Shown: positions 34,688 through 46,011 of the stretch, piece by piece | Numbering within the stretch: the stretch's first letter is position 1 | How the letters are laid out: each line of letters opens with the position of its first letter | Assembly (NCBI GenBank): GCA_947041945.1 | Contig: CAMREV010000001.1 | Location: forward strand, 1 to 64,000 | Reading direction: 5' to 3' | From: an uncultured Mycoplasmataceae bacterium | GTDB taxonomy: Bacteria; Bacillota_I; Bacilli_A; Mycoplasmatales; Mycoplasmoidaceae | Length of the DNA: 64,000 nucleotides | Notes under the pieces: model-generated | What the model saw: only the letters and a program-made list of their open reading frames with translations | What the model was told of the DNA's origin: nothing | The model's database searches: none | Position numbers and translations under genes: made by a program

Positions 34688-35818
34688 TTATTTATGATTT
34701 TCTCATTTTTTAAAATTCTTGTTGAACAAGAATTTAGACAATATAATTACTACAAAAAAAGTTGCAATTATAAGTATTAAAAAGAAAACTGATTGTCAAC
34801 CACCATTGTAGAAATTAGGGTTAGTGTCTCCATAATAAGGGATAATGTTACCATTTAAATTTGTAACAAAACCATAAACACTAAAATTCGTAAAAAATGG
34901 AAGAGAGTAAACAAATGCACCATATATAGCTGGCATTAATAATGCATGAACTAAATAACTAATTCCTTTTTCTGTTTTTTGGTTTGATCTTTTTAGTAGT
35001 AATACACAAAACAAAATAAATGAAAGCGGATTAATAAAATGAAATCAAATTGATCTTGTAGTATTTTCAGCATCTGCAAATGGTGTGTGATAAAGAGAAA
35101 TCATAAAGAAAAATGATAAGGAAAATATAATTCCAATAATCGACATATAAGACACCATTGCTAATGTAAAAGAATTATTCTTAAAAAAGAATCTATGTCC
35201 AGTAACAACTAGTAGAAACATAAATATAAAAGATCCAATGTTACCTCACTCTGTAAAATATGTAAGGTTATTTAATATTAAAGAGTCAGTAGGAAAATTA
35301 TTATTTGTTCCTTCATAAACAAATGCAAAGCTAAAGGCGATTACACTTATACAAAATTGCAATGCAACTGAAATTGTATTTTGTATAAGGATTAATTTTT
35401 CCTTATCATTGTTTGCTTTGTAAAAACAAAATATTTTAAATGTACTATCACTTGAATATTCATGAGCAATATATTCTTTTAATTTTTTTTCTTGAATTAA
35501 TTTATATAGGAAATAAAAACCAATTATAAACGAAAATGGCGAAGCAATAATATTTATAATTTTTTTTTTGAAAACATCATTAATGTATAAAAGGTATCCA
35601 ATGAAAATAGTAATAAATAAGACAACACTTAAACTTACTAAAAATATTGCCCTTTGTTCTTGTGATACAATTGATAAACTTGAATTTATTTCGCTATTTA
35701 AATCAGGTGAATTAAAAACAATCACAGAAAAATATATTAATAATATTAGAAATACTAATTGTATTACTGAATAAAAAATCAGTTTTATATTTTTCCTTGT
35801 GTTCTCATATTTGTTCAT
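34688..35818 (-). CDS. Polytopic membrane protein, function unknown
   Basis: 376 residues with about eight to nine hydrophobic segments, for example LIFYSVIQLVFLILLIYFSV near the N-terminus and FFLILIIATFFVVIILSKFL near the C-terminus. The central part (FTEWGNIGSFIFMFLL...WFHFINPLSFILFCVLLL) resembles Pr6Pr/DUF1600-type mycoplasma membrane proteins, at low confidence. It lies 2 nt downstream of the Abi_2-like gene and is almost certainly co-transcribed. Confidence 0.7.
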
Positions 35819-35820
35819 TT

Positions 35821-36900
35821 TTATTTCATCTCAATATTGACATTCTTTTTTATTATATCTTTTGTTACTTTACTTATTTTTTTATTTGAATTTTTATTTT
35901 TCTCAAAAATATATTCCTTAATTTCTTTTAGAATTTTATCATTTTCTATACGTCTAATTCCCTGAATTATTTTCACAATAAAAGAAATATTGTATGATTT
36001 ATTAATGTGTACTTCTTCTCCAATTATCGATGAAAAAGTTTTGGCTAATTCTTCTGTTTCTATTTTTATTTTTCAATCTATTATTTTTGAATTGTGAGCT
36101 AGTGCATTCCTAAACAAAGAAAACTTTTCTAAAAGTTCAATTAGTGCAACGCTTTCTATTTCAAAATTATTATCCTTGTAGATATTTCCATAGTCAAAAA
36201 ATTTCTCTCTCAAACTGTCTTGCAGATCATCACTAAGTGATTTATAAATTCAAATTAATTCTGAAAATGTTCAAGATGATGATAATGTTTGTAAATGAAC
36301 TAATGAATACTTTTTTATAGTCGATCATTCTTTTAAATTAGAAACTGAATCATCAACTTTTCTAATTATTTCTTTGTTCTCAAATTCTCTATTATATCTT
36401 GTTACATATTCAAATCATTTATTACGACTTGCATATTTTAATAAATATTTTTTAATGTTATTTGAATCTTCATTTTTATATTTTCTAACAATTTCTTTTG
36501 GAGTGTAATTACCAAATATTTGTTTTACTGATTTCTCATTAAGTAAGACAACATAAGGACCATCCAAATATTTTTCAAAAGCTTTGCAAAGAATGTGAGT
36601 AATTAGTGCATTTAAATGAAGTTCAATACCTTTAAAATATTTTCAAATAATAGAAGATATTGTTCTATCAATGTCAAAAAGGTATCTAATATCATCTGAA
36701 TAAATCATCTCTGAAAATGTTTTTTTATCTTCTTGATAAAGATCTTCAAATCAGTACCCATTTATTAAGATTTCATAATTGTAATCTTCTAAATATAAAA
36801 TAAACATATTTTTTGATTCTTCATCAATGAATTTCAAACCCTTATTTTCAAGGTTTTTTATTTGATCTTCAATTGATAAAAATTTATTTATTGATTCCAT
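35821..36900 (-). CDS. Abi_2 (AbiD/AbiF) family HEPN protein
   Basis: 359 residues. The N-terminal pattern is a NGYWF segment, then IRYLFDIDRTISSIIWKYFKGIELHLNALITH (location about 70-105), then FSELIWIYKSL, and the HEPN motif R264-N-A-L-A-H269. This order (GY..F, FDR.L...IEI..R, F..L...Y..L, R-N..AH) is the Abi_2 layout. HEPN proteins with R-x4-H are usually RNases; Abi_2 members have been linked to abortive phage infection. It starts a three-gene minus-strand unit with a membrane protein and an unknown protein. Confidence 0.7.
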
Positions 36901-36930
36901 TTTATTCCTAATAAAAACATAAATAAATTA

Positions 36931-36936
36931 TATAAT
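36931..36936 (+). promoter_or_regulatory. -10 element upstream of the gene at 36973
   Basis: TATAAT sits in a 72-bp divergent spacer, 37 nt before the ATG. Confidence 0.4.
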
Positions 36937-36972
36937 AAATATATTCTAAATATTATAAGAAAAAAGGTAATT

Positions 36973-37335
36973 ATGAATGATGAAGTAAAAGTTGAAAAAC
37001 TTAATGCAAAGATAATTAAAAATAATAAATTTAGAAAAGAACATGAACCAGAATTTGCAACTCTTCAAAAATGACCTTTTATAAAACTATTCTTAATTAT
37101 TGCTATAGTATTCTTATCTTATTTAACTATTTCTATAATGCTAATTACCTTTGGTGTCATTTCTATGCATCAAAGCCTTTGAAGGGGAGATCTATTAAAT
37201 GGACTTTCAAGCATGCCTTGAGGAATAGTATTATTTGCAATTGGTTTCTTAATGATATTACCAATTTTAAGATATATTAAAACATTAATAAAATTTTTAA
37301 TAAACCAATACAAATTACAAAAACAAGGAGAATAA
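36973..37335 (+). CDS. Small two-span membrane protein
   Basis: 120 residues, three TGA Trp. A charged N-terminal part (residues 1-34) is followed by a hydrophobic segment (about 35-60), a short loop containing SLWRGDLLNG, a second hydrophobic segment (about 80-100) and a basic end. Shine-Dalgarno AAAGG precedes the start. glyA follows 3 nt after its stop, using the GGAG at the end of this gene as its ribosome site. Function unknown. Confidence 0.65.
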
Positions 37336-37338
37336 AAG

Positions 37339-38583
37339 ATGAAATATAAAAAAATCGAATTAGAAGATAAAGAAATTGAGAAAGCCATCAATAAAGAGTT
37401 AGAAAGACAAAATAATCATATTGAACTTATTGCATCAGAAAACTTTGTTTCAAATGAAGTTCTAAAGGCTACTGGATCTATTTTAACAAATAAATATGGT
37501 GAAGGTTATCCAGGAAAAAGATATTACGATGGTTGTGAACATGTAGACGTAATTGAAAACATAGCAATAGAAAGATTAAAAAAACTATTTAATGTTAATT
37601 TTGCAAACGTTCAACCACATTCAGGATCTAGTGCCAATTCTGCTGCTATTGCTGCATTAATTGAAAAAGGTAAAAAAATATTAGGAATGAAATTAGAAGC
37701 TGGCGGACATCTAACTCATGGTTATAGTATAAATTTTTCAGGTTATTTTTATGAAAGCTCATTTTATTCAGTTGATGAAAATGGATGATTAGATTATGAA
37801 GAAATTGCAAAAATTGCAAAGGAAGTTAAGCCAGATCTTATTATTTGTGGTGCTTCTGCTTACTCAAGAACAATTGACTTTAAAAAATTCAAAGAAATTG
37901 CTGATAGTGTTGGTGCTAAATTATTAGCTGATGTTGCTCATATTGCTGGTTTAATAGTTGCTGGATTACATGTTTCTCCCGTTGGTTATGCAGATGTTAT
38001 CACATCAACAACTCATAAAACACTAAGAGGGGCAAGAGGTGGAGTCATTATGTGCAATGATCCTACTATTGCTAAGAAAATTGATAAATGAGTTTTTCCT
38101 GGATATCAAGGAGGCCCGCTATTTCACTCAATTGCTGGTAAGGCTGTTGCTTTTGGAGAAGCATTAACAAAAGAATTTAATGAGTATCAGAAAGAAATAG
38201 TTTTAAATGCAAAGGTGTTTGCTAATTCATTTCAAAAGTTTGGTGTAAAAGTTATATCTGGAGGAACAGATAATCATTTATTTACAATTGATGTAAAAAG
38301 TAGTTATGGTATTAATGGTAAAATAGCTAGTGAAACCTTACAAAAGATAAATATAACAGTAAATAAAAACACTATCCCAAATGATAGTGAATCTCCCTTT
38401 GTAACAAGTGGTATTAGATTAGGAACTCCTGCAATGACTACAAGAGGTTTTAAAGAAAAAGAATTTATTGAACTTACAAGAATAATTAATGAAGCCTTAA
38501 AAAACTATAATAATGAAAAAATATTAAACAGCTTAATAAATGATGTAAGTAATCTTTTAAAAGAATTTAATATATTACAGTAA
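37339..38583 (+). CDS. glyA: Serine hydroxymethyltransferase
   Basis: 414 residues. PLP enzyme that converts serine and THF to glycine and methylene-THF, supplying FolD and ThyA. Motifs are [43 protein letters not shown], and the PLP lysine in STTHKTLRG, followed by GPGYQGGPL-like PGYQGGP. Trp from TGA occurs twice. It ends at a clear terminator. Confidence 0.97.
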
Positions 38584-38584
38584 A

Positions 38585-38610
38585 AAAAAATAGCCTAAGC
38601 TATTTTTTTT
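38585..38610. terminator. Bidirectional terminator after glyA
   Basis: AAAAAATAGC and GCTATTTTTT flank a CTAA loop, with a long T-run. The convergent small gene ends at 38617. Confidence 0.85.
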
Positions 38611-38616
38611 TAATCA

Positions 38617-38931
38617 TTATTCGTTAATTTGAACTTTAACTTCTTCTAATTCTGTTTTAATGTTTGATTTATTATTATCAACAACTTGAGTGTTAATAAC
38701 TATATTATTTCTATATTTGAATAACATAACGTTGATTACAAATGTAGTTATAAATGCTAAAACAAATAAAACAATAAATGTTATTGCTAATGGTATTCAT
38801 CCTGTAAATGTTGCAATAAATAAATAACCAACAATTGAAACAAGAGACATTAGAAATGAAAAACTCATAATAATTAAAGAAATTATACTAACTAAAGTAC
38901 ATTTCTTTGGATTTGTAAAAAACTGTTTCAT
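38617..38931 (-). CDS. Small two-span membrane protein, unknown
   Basis: 104 residues. Two hydrophobic segments (about 13-42 and 46-70) are joined by TGWIP (Trp from TGA). The C-terminal 35 residues are hydrophilic and acidic. The ATG at 38931 is preferred; a longer reading frame continues upstream into the tRNA gene and was rejected. No family recognised. Confidence 0.6.
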
Positions 38932-38966
38932 ATATTTTAAATGCGCCTTTATTTTTTTAAAAAAAA

Positions 38967-39042
38967 TGGCGCACCAGATAGGACTTGAACCCATAACCTT
39001 TTGGTCCGAAGCCAAACGCTCTATCCATTGAGCTACTGATGC
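38967..39042 (-). tRNA. tRNA-Arg (anticodon TCG)
   Basis: Reading the minus strand, acceptor GCATCAG pairs with CTGGTGC (one G-T wobble). The D-arm is GCTC/GAGC. The anticodon stem TTTGG/CCAAA encloses loop CTTCGGA with anticodon TCG. The T-arm is ATGGG/CCTAT around TTCAAGT. CCA is encoded at 38967-38969. In code 4 mollicutes a TCG anticodon reads CGA and, by wobble, other CGN codons, which are rare here. Confidence 0.93.
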
Positions 39043-39088
39043 ACATTTTTATTGTAATCTAAAAAATTGTTTTTTTAGAAATTATATA

Positions 39089-39844
39089 CTAATTTCTACC
39101 AAATATTAACATTAGTTGTAATATTCTATATACAATTGAAATTAAATTAATTAGTAAGATGAAACCAAAGAAAATACTATATTTTCTTCGTAAATCATCA
39201 TCATTTGTTAAGAATTTATCCATGTTTTGAATCATTCATAATGAGTATGCTAAGTAACCAATACTTATTAAACCACCAACAATTGTTGAAATTATTAAAA
39301 CATTAAAGTAACTTCTATTTGAAGTTCCAATCATGAAGAAAGATGACAATGAAATTACTAAACTTCCTATTAAATAAACTATTGCAGAAATAAATAATAT
39401 TCTACCTAAGTTAATTGCAACTTTTGCATTCATTGATTTAGATATTATAAATGTTCCCAAAAAAATGAACCCTGTCATTCCAAAAGCAATCATGATTTGT
39501 TCCATGTTAAGTGCTAAGAATATACTACCAAATCCTATACCATTTGAAATACAATATATTGAAACGACTGAAAACATAAATAAGTTTGATGCTTTTTCAA
39601 CTCTAAATTGTCAAACAATTGATAATATTAAACTAACAAAAACAAGTGGTCCGCCAAAATAATATAAAGTATTACCACTAATTGAGTTTTCTCTTAATAA
39701 TCATGCAGATAAGAAACCAATAAGAGCAGTGAAAACAAAACCAATACCTGCAACAAAAAGTGCATTTGATAACATTGAAACTTGTCTTTTTGAATAAAGC
39801 TTAACTCTTGCTCTTTCAATGTTTGTTGTTTGATAATTCCCCAT
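39089..39844 (-). CDS. Bax inhibitor-1/YccA family membrane protein
   Basis: 251 residues with seven hydrophobic segments. The pattern LSNALFVAGIGFVFTALIGF, the IFLALNMEQIMIAFGMTGFIF region and the terminal RRKYSIFFGFILLINLISIVYRILQL match the BI-1 family (TMBIM/YccA/YbhL). Family members act as calcium-leak or pH-sensitive channels, or bind FtsH; which applies here is unknown. It is divergent from the GT80-like gene. Confidence 0.75.
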
Positions 39845-39928
39845 AATAAACCTCTAATAGATTTAATTTTACCTTAAAATTCAATTTCTTTTTTAAAAAA
39901 TTTTATTTAAAATATCTAAATTTAAATA

Positions 39929-39934
39929 TATAAT
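39929..39934 (+). promoter_or_regulatory. -10 element upstream of the GT80-like gene
   Basis: TATAAT lies 35 nt before the start; AAGGA precedes the ATG at 39969. No clear -35 is seen. Confidence 0.4.
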
Positions 39935-39968
39935 TAATAAAATAATAAATTAATTATTAAGGAACAAA

Positions 39969-41768
39969 ATGAAAAAAAGAAATTTTAAAAATAATCTGAA
40001 ATATATCCTAATTGGTATCGGTGGAGTTTTGCCTCTAACTGCTATCCCTTTTTTAGGTTTATTTCCTCATCACAACAATGCTCTTGTTAACACAGTTAAC
40101 ACAAAAGCTTTAAATACAGATATTTCTGTTTCACCTTATAATGACGATTTAGCAGCAACAGCAAAACCTGAATTTCAAAATGCAATTTATCAAGATGCAT
40201 TTGAAAAAGCTACATATGATCCAGATAGTATATTAGTTTATTCTATTTATTGATTTGGTGTGTTTCATAGATTTGGATTGGTTTCTCATATACTTTCTGT
40301 ATTAGAAATAAACCCAAATCAAAAAATATATGTAATGGAAACTTCAAAGAAAAATGATTACTCACCATTACTTGCATCAAACCCTGATGGAACTAGAAAA
40401 TATCCAAATGTAAAAATAGTTGAATCAGCACCAGGTTTTGATAGCACTGATGGTGTTTGATTATTATCTAATAGATTTATTACGCCAATTGACTTTTTTA
40501 AAGATATATATAAAGAAAATCCAGACGCTAAAATTCATGGATATTTTGCTGATTTCACAATTTTAGAAGTAATGAAAAATTTCTTTAATGGTTCAAATCT
40601 ACCGATATTAAAAAAGAATATACATGACTACTGAGGAATGTTTAATAAATTTGATTCATTAAGCATTTTTGCTGATGGAACAGGTTCTGTAGATTTTTTT
40701 AACACAACTTTTTATGACTACCTTCTTAAGGCTGGTATTGGTGAATATACAGAAATGGCTAGTAATACACCAGGTACTACAAAATTTGAGTACAAAGAAG
40801 CTGCAAACTTTAGAAAGCAATTTTTAGAAAGTCAAAACAAGGGAGAAGATTTCGCTCATAAATTTTTAGAAAAAAATAATGCAATCATGTATGTTGCATC
40901 TCTAATTACTACAAAAGATTTTAATAATGATAATGTATATCCTATGAAGGATGCTAGTGGTAACCCAGTACAATATAAAGATTCTAAATTTTTTCTTCCA
41001 ACAACTGAATTTATAAGAGATGTTAATAGAACAGGTTCTACTTTTTTAAAAACTTCAAATAATGAATTTTTTAATCCATATAATTCATATGAAGCTGACC
41101 TTATAGAATCATTCAAAAAGCTTCCAATAGATAAATTTGAAGAATTAACAAAAATTTTAAAAGCAAAAGATGTTTTTGAAGATAAAGATCTTGAATTTCA
41201 AATGGAAAACAAAATCAACGTTGTTTATTCTGGTACACTTTTAAATAATAGTACTGTATCTCCTAGTGCTGAAAAAGCTACTAGAAAGTCAGAGATTGAC
41301 AATCTAAGAGCAATTAAAATTCTAGTTGAAAGAGATAACCCAGGAAAAAAAGTTCAAATTATTTACAAAGGTCACCCAAGAGATTATACAATAGCAGCGA
41401 TTCAAGGTGCTTTTAAACAAATAATAGATGAATATAAGTTAACTGATGTTCCAGAAATATTAGTAGTAGATCCAACTATTCCTTATGAATTATACTTATT
41501 TAGTGGTTTATTTGATCCAAACCCAACAACTGGTAAGGAAGTAAAACTTTACTCAACTTATTCAACAATTATATGATTCTTATTTGCAGCTGGTAGAGGT
41601 GATGATATTATCAAAATTGCTATAAGTGAAAACACATTTACTAACTCAAAATATATTGAAAATATTTATGGTTTGAATTCAAGAATATTTAACACTGTTG
41701 GCGGTCCCGGAGGAAACGACAAAATTACTACTACAGAAAAACTTTTAGCTGAAGCAGGAATTAAATAA
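39969..41768 (+). CDS. Putative membrane-anchored GT80-family sialyltransferase-like protein
   Basis: 599 residues, joined through four TGA codons. A basic N-terminus and hydrophobic stretch (about 10-31) form a signal or anchor without lipobox Cys, so the enzyme should face outward. Three elements match Pasteurella/Photobacterium GT80 sialyltransferases from memory. First is ADGTG (235-239) in place of DDGS, keeping the second Asp. Second is YSGTLL near 420 in place of FTGTTTW. Third is IYKGHPR with His469 as the candidate acid, followed by [14 protein letters not shown] and a YSTYSTI segment in place of the CMP-binding SSLYFS. GT80 enzymes move sialic acid from CMP-sialate to galactosides. 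Donor and acceptor in this organism are unknown. Confidence 0.65.
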
Positions 41769-41770
41769 AA

Positions 41771-42316
41771 ATGAACAAAGTTAATGTTGTAATTGAGATT
41801 CCAAAAGATTCAAAAATAAAATACGAATATGATAGAAGAACAAAACAAATAGTTGTTGATAGGATCTTATATGGTTCTAGTTCTTATCCTCTAAACTATG
41901 GTTTCATAAGAGAAGCCTTAGATTGAGATGGAGATGAATTAGATGCACTAATTATTTCAGATCAAACATTTATTCCAGGTTGTGTTGTTCCTACAAGAAT
42001 TATTGGTGCAATGGAAATGATTGATGGCGGAGAAACTGATACAAAGTTAATCACAGTTATTGATTGTGATCCAAGATATAAACACATCAATAAGCTAGAA
42101 GATCTTTCAAAACATACTCTACTTGAAATAAGAGATTTCTTTGAGAATTATAAAAATCTTCAAGATAAGACAGTTGAAATAAAAGGATATAATTCAATCG
42201 AATGAGCAATGCAAGAATATAATGAATGTGTTGAACTAATGAATAAATACAAAGATCTTCCAAAAGCAGATTTTGTTAAAAAAATGATGATTGAACACCC
42301 AGAAAAATATAAATAG
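41771..42316 (+). CDS. ppa: Inorganic pyrophosphatase
   Basis: 181 residues, family I soluble enzyme. Active-site segments are [26 protein letters not shown], and the signature [10 protein letters not shown] (first Trp from TGA), with DCDPRY later. It hydrolyses PPi, pulling biosynthetic reactions forward, including any CMP- or CDP-sugar formation. It begins 2 nt after the GT80-like gene. Confidence 0.96.
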
Positions 42317-42324
42317 GATTAAAC

Positions 42325-42645
42325 ATGTCAAAAAAAATTAAAATTGAAATAAATAAAAGTCTATATGATAGTCTATTAGATAGATACGAAAAAGAAAAAC
42401 TATCTCTTGTTGCTATTAATGTTAATGATGTTCAAGAGTTTATTGAATATATTTTAAAAAACTTTGATGCTAGTTCAAAGCAATTTGAAAATCTAACAGA
42501 TCAACAAAAAAACGCTTTCTCTAACATGGATATAAATAATATTGATTTAAATGATTTAGTAAAAACTTTAACTGACTCTTTAGGTGGAGACAAACAAGAA
42601 GAACCTAAAAAGGAAACTAAAAAGTCTACCAACTCAAAAAATTAA
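42325..42645 (+). CDS. Small acidic protein, unknown
   Basis: 106 residues, following ppa by 8 nt. The N-terminal half (IEINKSLYDSLLDRYEKEK) looks like a short strand and helix, followed by an acidic helix. The last 20 residues are a lysine/serine/threonine tail. No Cys, no membrane segment. Family not recognised; residues 1-60 could form a small dimeric fold, but this is speculation. Confidence 0.65.
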   Translation: MSKKIKIEINKSLYDSLLDRYEKEKLSLVAINVNDVQEFIEYILKNFDASSKQFENLTDQQKNAFSNMDINNIDLNDLVKTLTDSLGGDKQEEPKKETKKSTNSKN

Positions 42646-42722
42646 AAAGACTCAATAAAAATAAATAATAAATATATATACAAATATTAAAAGTTTGCTA
42701 TATATATTTATATTTATTTTCA

Positions 42723-42728
42723 TATAAT
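42723..42728 (+). promoter_or_regulatory. -10 element of the arc cluster
   Basis: TATAAT lies 40 nt before arcA. Upstream 42660-42715 is rich in alternating AT. GGAG sits before the ATG at 42763. No ArgR or catabolite site was recognised. Confidence 0.4.
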
Positions 42729-42762
42729 AAAGAAAAAGATGTCTTAAGCGGAGAAATAAAAA

Positions 42763-43956
42763 ATGATAAATGTTTATAGTGAAATTGGAAAATTAAAAAA
42801 AGTGCTTGTTCACACTCCCGGAAAAGAAGTTGCGAACGTTAGTCCACAAAGATTAGATGAATTATTACTTTCTGCTTTAATAGAACCAGAAAGTGCTAAA
42901 GAAGAACATGAAAGATATATTAATATCTTAAAAGATAATGATGTTGAAGTAGTTCAATTAGTAGATTTATTAGTAGAAACTTTTGAATCATGTAATAAAA
43001 AGCAAAAAGAAGAATTCATTTGAAAATGAATAAGTGAATCAAAACCAGAAATTAAAAATGAAAAAATACAAGCTAAAGTTTTTAAATTCATTAACTCTTT
43101 GAAAACAGTTAATGAATTAATTTTAAAAATGATGCATGGTATTTTTTATGAAGAGATTAAGGAAAAATCAAAAATTGATTTTGTTGTTGATCCAATGCCA
43201 AATTTATATTTTACAAGAGATCCATTTGCTTCAATTGGAAATGGTGTAAGTATTAACAAAATGAAATATGATACAAGAAGAAGAGAAACAATTTTTTCTG
43301 AATTCATTTTCACATACCATCCAGTTTATAAAGACACTCCAAAATATTACAATAGAAATGCTTCTGGAACAATTGAAGGTGGAGACATATTCATTTACAA
43401 TTCTGAAACATTAGTAATTGGTTTATCAGAAAGAACATCAAAAAAAGCAATTATTCAAATAGCAAAAAATATTAAAAAAAATAAGGAATGTAAATTCAAA
43501 TACATCTATGTAGTTAATGTTCCAAAAGCAAAAGATTTAATGCATTTAGATACATGACTAACAATGATCGATTACGATAAATTTATTTATTCTCCAAACA
43601 TTAATTCAAGTATTAAATTCTATAAAATAGATTTAAAAAAACCTGATGAAATGGTGCATCTAAAAATAACATTAGAAGCTTTCTTAAAAAGAATAACAAA
43701 AAGAAAACCAATTTTAATTCCTGTTGCTGGTAAAAATGCAAAACAATTAGACATTGATATTGAAACTCACTTTGATGCAACAAATTATTTAGTTATTGAA
43801 CCAGGCGTGATAGTTGGTTATAGTAGAAACATAAAAACTGAAGAAGCTTTAAAAAAAGCAGGCGTTAAAGTTTTATCATTTAAAGGAAATCAATTATCTC
43901 TTGGCATGGGATCTGCAAGGTGTATGTCTATGCCATTAAAAAGAAATGATATTTAA
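42763..43956 (+). CDS. arcA: Arginine deiminase
   Basis: 397 residues. Converts arginine to citrulline and ammonia. Characteristic segments are GKLKKVLVHTPGKE, PNLYFTRDPFASIGNG, the GTIEGGDIF segment, MHLDTWLTMID, and the catalytic Cys387 in GMGSARCMSMP. It is first of four arginine catabolic genes; argF follows after 21 nt with a GGAG ribosome site. Ammonia release also buffers the cytoplasm. Confidence 0.97.
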
Positions 43957-43977
43957 TAAAAATATAGGAGAAAAAAT

Positions 43978-45006
43978 ATGCCATTAAATTTAAAAGGAAG
44001 AAGTTTAGATTCACTTCTAAACTTCACAACAAAAGAAGTTCATTACTTAATAGACTTAAGTATTGATTTAAAAAAATCTAAACAACAAGGATTACACATT
44101 GGGAATAGACCTCTTGTTGGAAAAAATATTGCAATATTATTCCAAAAAGATTCTACAAGAACAAGATGTTCATTTGAAGTTGCAGCTGCTGATTTAGGAG
44201 CTAGCGTTACTTACATTGGTCCTCAAGGTTCAAACTTTGGAAAAAAAGAATCTATCGAAGATACTGCAAAAGTATTAGGTAGATATTATGATGGACTAGA
44301 ATTTAGAGGATTCCTACAATCTGATGTTGATGCATTAGTTAAATATTCAGGTGTTCCAATCTGAAATGGATTAACAGATGCTGAACATCCAACTCAAATA
44401 ATTGCTGACTTTATGACAATGAAAGAAAAATTTGGAAATTTAAAAAATAGAAAAATGGTTTTCATTGGAGACATCAAAAATAACATGGGAATATCATGTA
44501 TGATTGGTGCTGCATTTATGGGTATGAACATAACTTTATGTGCTCCAAAAGAATATCATAAAGAAGTTGATAAAAACTACATTAAAAAATGTGAGGAACT
44601 TTTCAAAATCAATGGTGGTTCTTTATCATTTTCTGATGACAAAATTAAAGCTGCAAAAGATGCAGACGTTATTTATACTGACGTGTGAGTTTCATTAGGA
44701 GAAGATTTCTCATTATTTGAAAAAAGAATTGGTGATTTAAGAAATTTCCAAGTATGTGAAAAAATGATGAAAGCAGCAAATGAAGATGCAATATTCTTAC
44801 ATTGTCTACCTGCATTCCATGATAAAAACACTCAATTTTCAAAAGAAATAGCAGAAAAATTTGGTAAGAAATTTCCTGAAGTAAAAGATGGTGCAATGGA
44901 AGTAACTGATAAAGTATTTCAATCAAGACAAAACCATGCTTTTGATCAAGCAGAAAATAGATTACATTCTATTAAAGCAATAATCTTAACTACAATTGGA
45001 TACTAA
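43978..45006 (+). CDS. arcB: Ornithine carbamoyltransferase, catabolic
   Basis: 342 residues. Carbamoyl-phosphate motif STRTR (59-63) and ornithine-binding HCLPAF are present, plus DAEHPTQ. It splits citrulline with phosphate into ornithine and carbamoyl phosphate. Its placement between arcA and arcC supports the catabolic role. The stop is 1 nt before the arcC start. Confidence 0.96.
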
Positions 45007-45007
45007 G

Positions 45008-45940
45008 ATGTCTAAGATAGTTATAGCTCTTGGTGGTAATGCTCTTGGAAACAATCCAGAAGAACAAAAAAAATTAATTGAAATACCTGCTAAAAAAATT
45101 GCTTCATTAATTAAAAATAATCACAAAGTAATTGTTGGACATGGAAATGGCCCACAAGTAGGAATGATTTTTAATTCATTTGTAGATGCAAGAAAAAGCA
45201 ATCCAAATAATGTATTAGTTCCTTTCCCAGAAGCTGGTGGAATGAGCCAAGGATACATTGGATATCATATGATTACTGCAATCACTAATGAATTAAAGAA
45301 AGTAAATATAAAAAAAGATGTACTTTATTTTTTAACTCAAACAATTGTTGATGCAAATGATGCTGGATTTAAAAATCCTACAAAACCTGTTGGACCATTT
45401 TATAGTTCAAAAGAAGAAGCAGAAAAAAACAATCCGAATAGTACAATTGTTGAAGACTCTGGAAGAGGATTTAGAAAAGTTGTAGCTAGTCCAAAACCAA
45501 TTGATTTTATTGGAATGGAAACTATTAAAAAAGTTGTTGATTTAGAATCTGTTGTCATATTTGGTGGTGGAGGAGGAATCCCTACCATTATTGAAAATAA
45601 TATGTTTAAAGGTGTTGACGGTGTAATTGATAAAGACTTTGCTCTTTGTGAAATTGCTAATAAAGTTGATGCTGATATATTTGTTATTTTAACAGCAGTT
45701 GATAATATTTGTATCAACTTCAACAAACCTAATCAAGAAAAACTTTCAAAAGTAAATGTATCTGAACTAGAAAAATATTGTTCAGAAAATCAATTTGCTC
45801 CTGGAAGTATGCTCCCTAAAGTTGAAGCTGCAATTAAGTTTGTTAAAGGTCACAATAATAGAAGTGCAATTATTGCTTCATTAGATAAAATGGAAGAAGC
45901 ATTAAATGGTCAATCAGGAACATTAATCACTAACTTATAA
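45008..45940 (+). CDS. arcC: Carbamate kinase
   Basis: 310 residues. Transfers phosphate from carbamoyl phosphate to ADP, the ATP-yielding step of arginine fermentation. Motifs: IVIALGGNALG, VGHGNGPQVG, SQGYIGYHM, and GGGGIPTI, with LTAVDNICINF. The ATG at 45008 was chosen over an in-frame TTG four codons earlier, which lies inside arcB. Confidence 0.97.
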   Translation: MSKIVIALGGNALGNNPEEQKKLIEIPAKKIASLIKNNHKVIVGHGNGPQVGMIFNSFVDARKSNPNNVLVPFPEAGGMSQGYIGYHMITAITNELKKVNIKKDVLYFLTQTIVDANDAGFKNPTKPVGPFYSSKEEAEKNNPNSTIVEDSGRGFRKVVASPKPIDFIGMETIKKVVDLESVVIFGGGGGIPTIIENNMFKGVDGVIDKDFALCEIANKVDADIFVILTAVDNICINFNKPNQEKLSKVNVSELEKYCSENQFAPGSMLPKVEAAIKFVKGHNNRSAIIASLDKMEEALNGQSGTLITNL

Positions 45941-46011
45941 GCAAATATTAATTTTTTAATATGTTATACTAAAAACAAATAAAAAATGAATAATAAAATT
46001 AAAGGAAATTT

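Noticed and set aside
38797-39015. 72-residue frame reaching into the tRNA gene
   Set aside because: The first part lies in tRNA-Arg; the real start of the small protein is the ATG at 38931.
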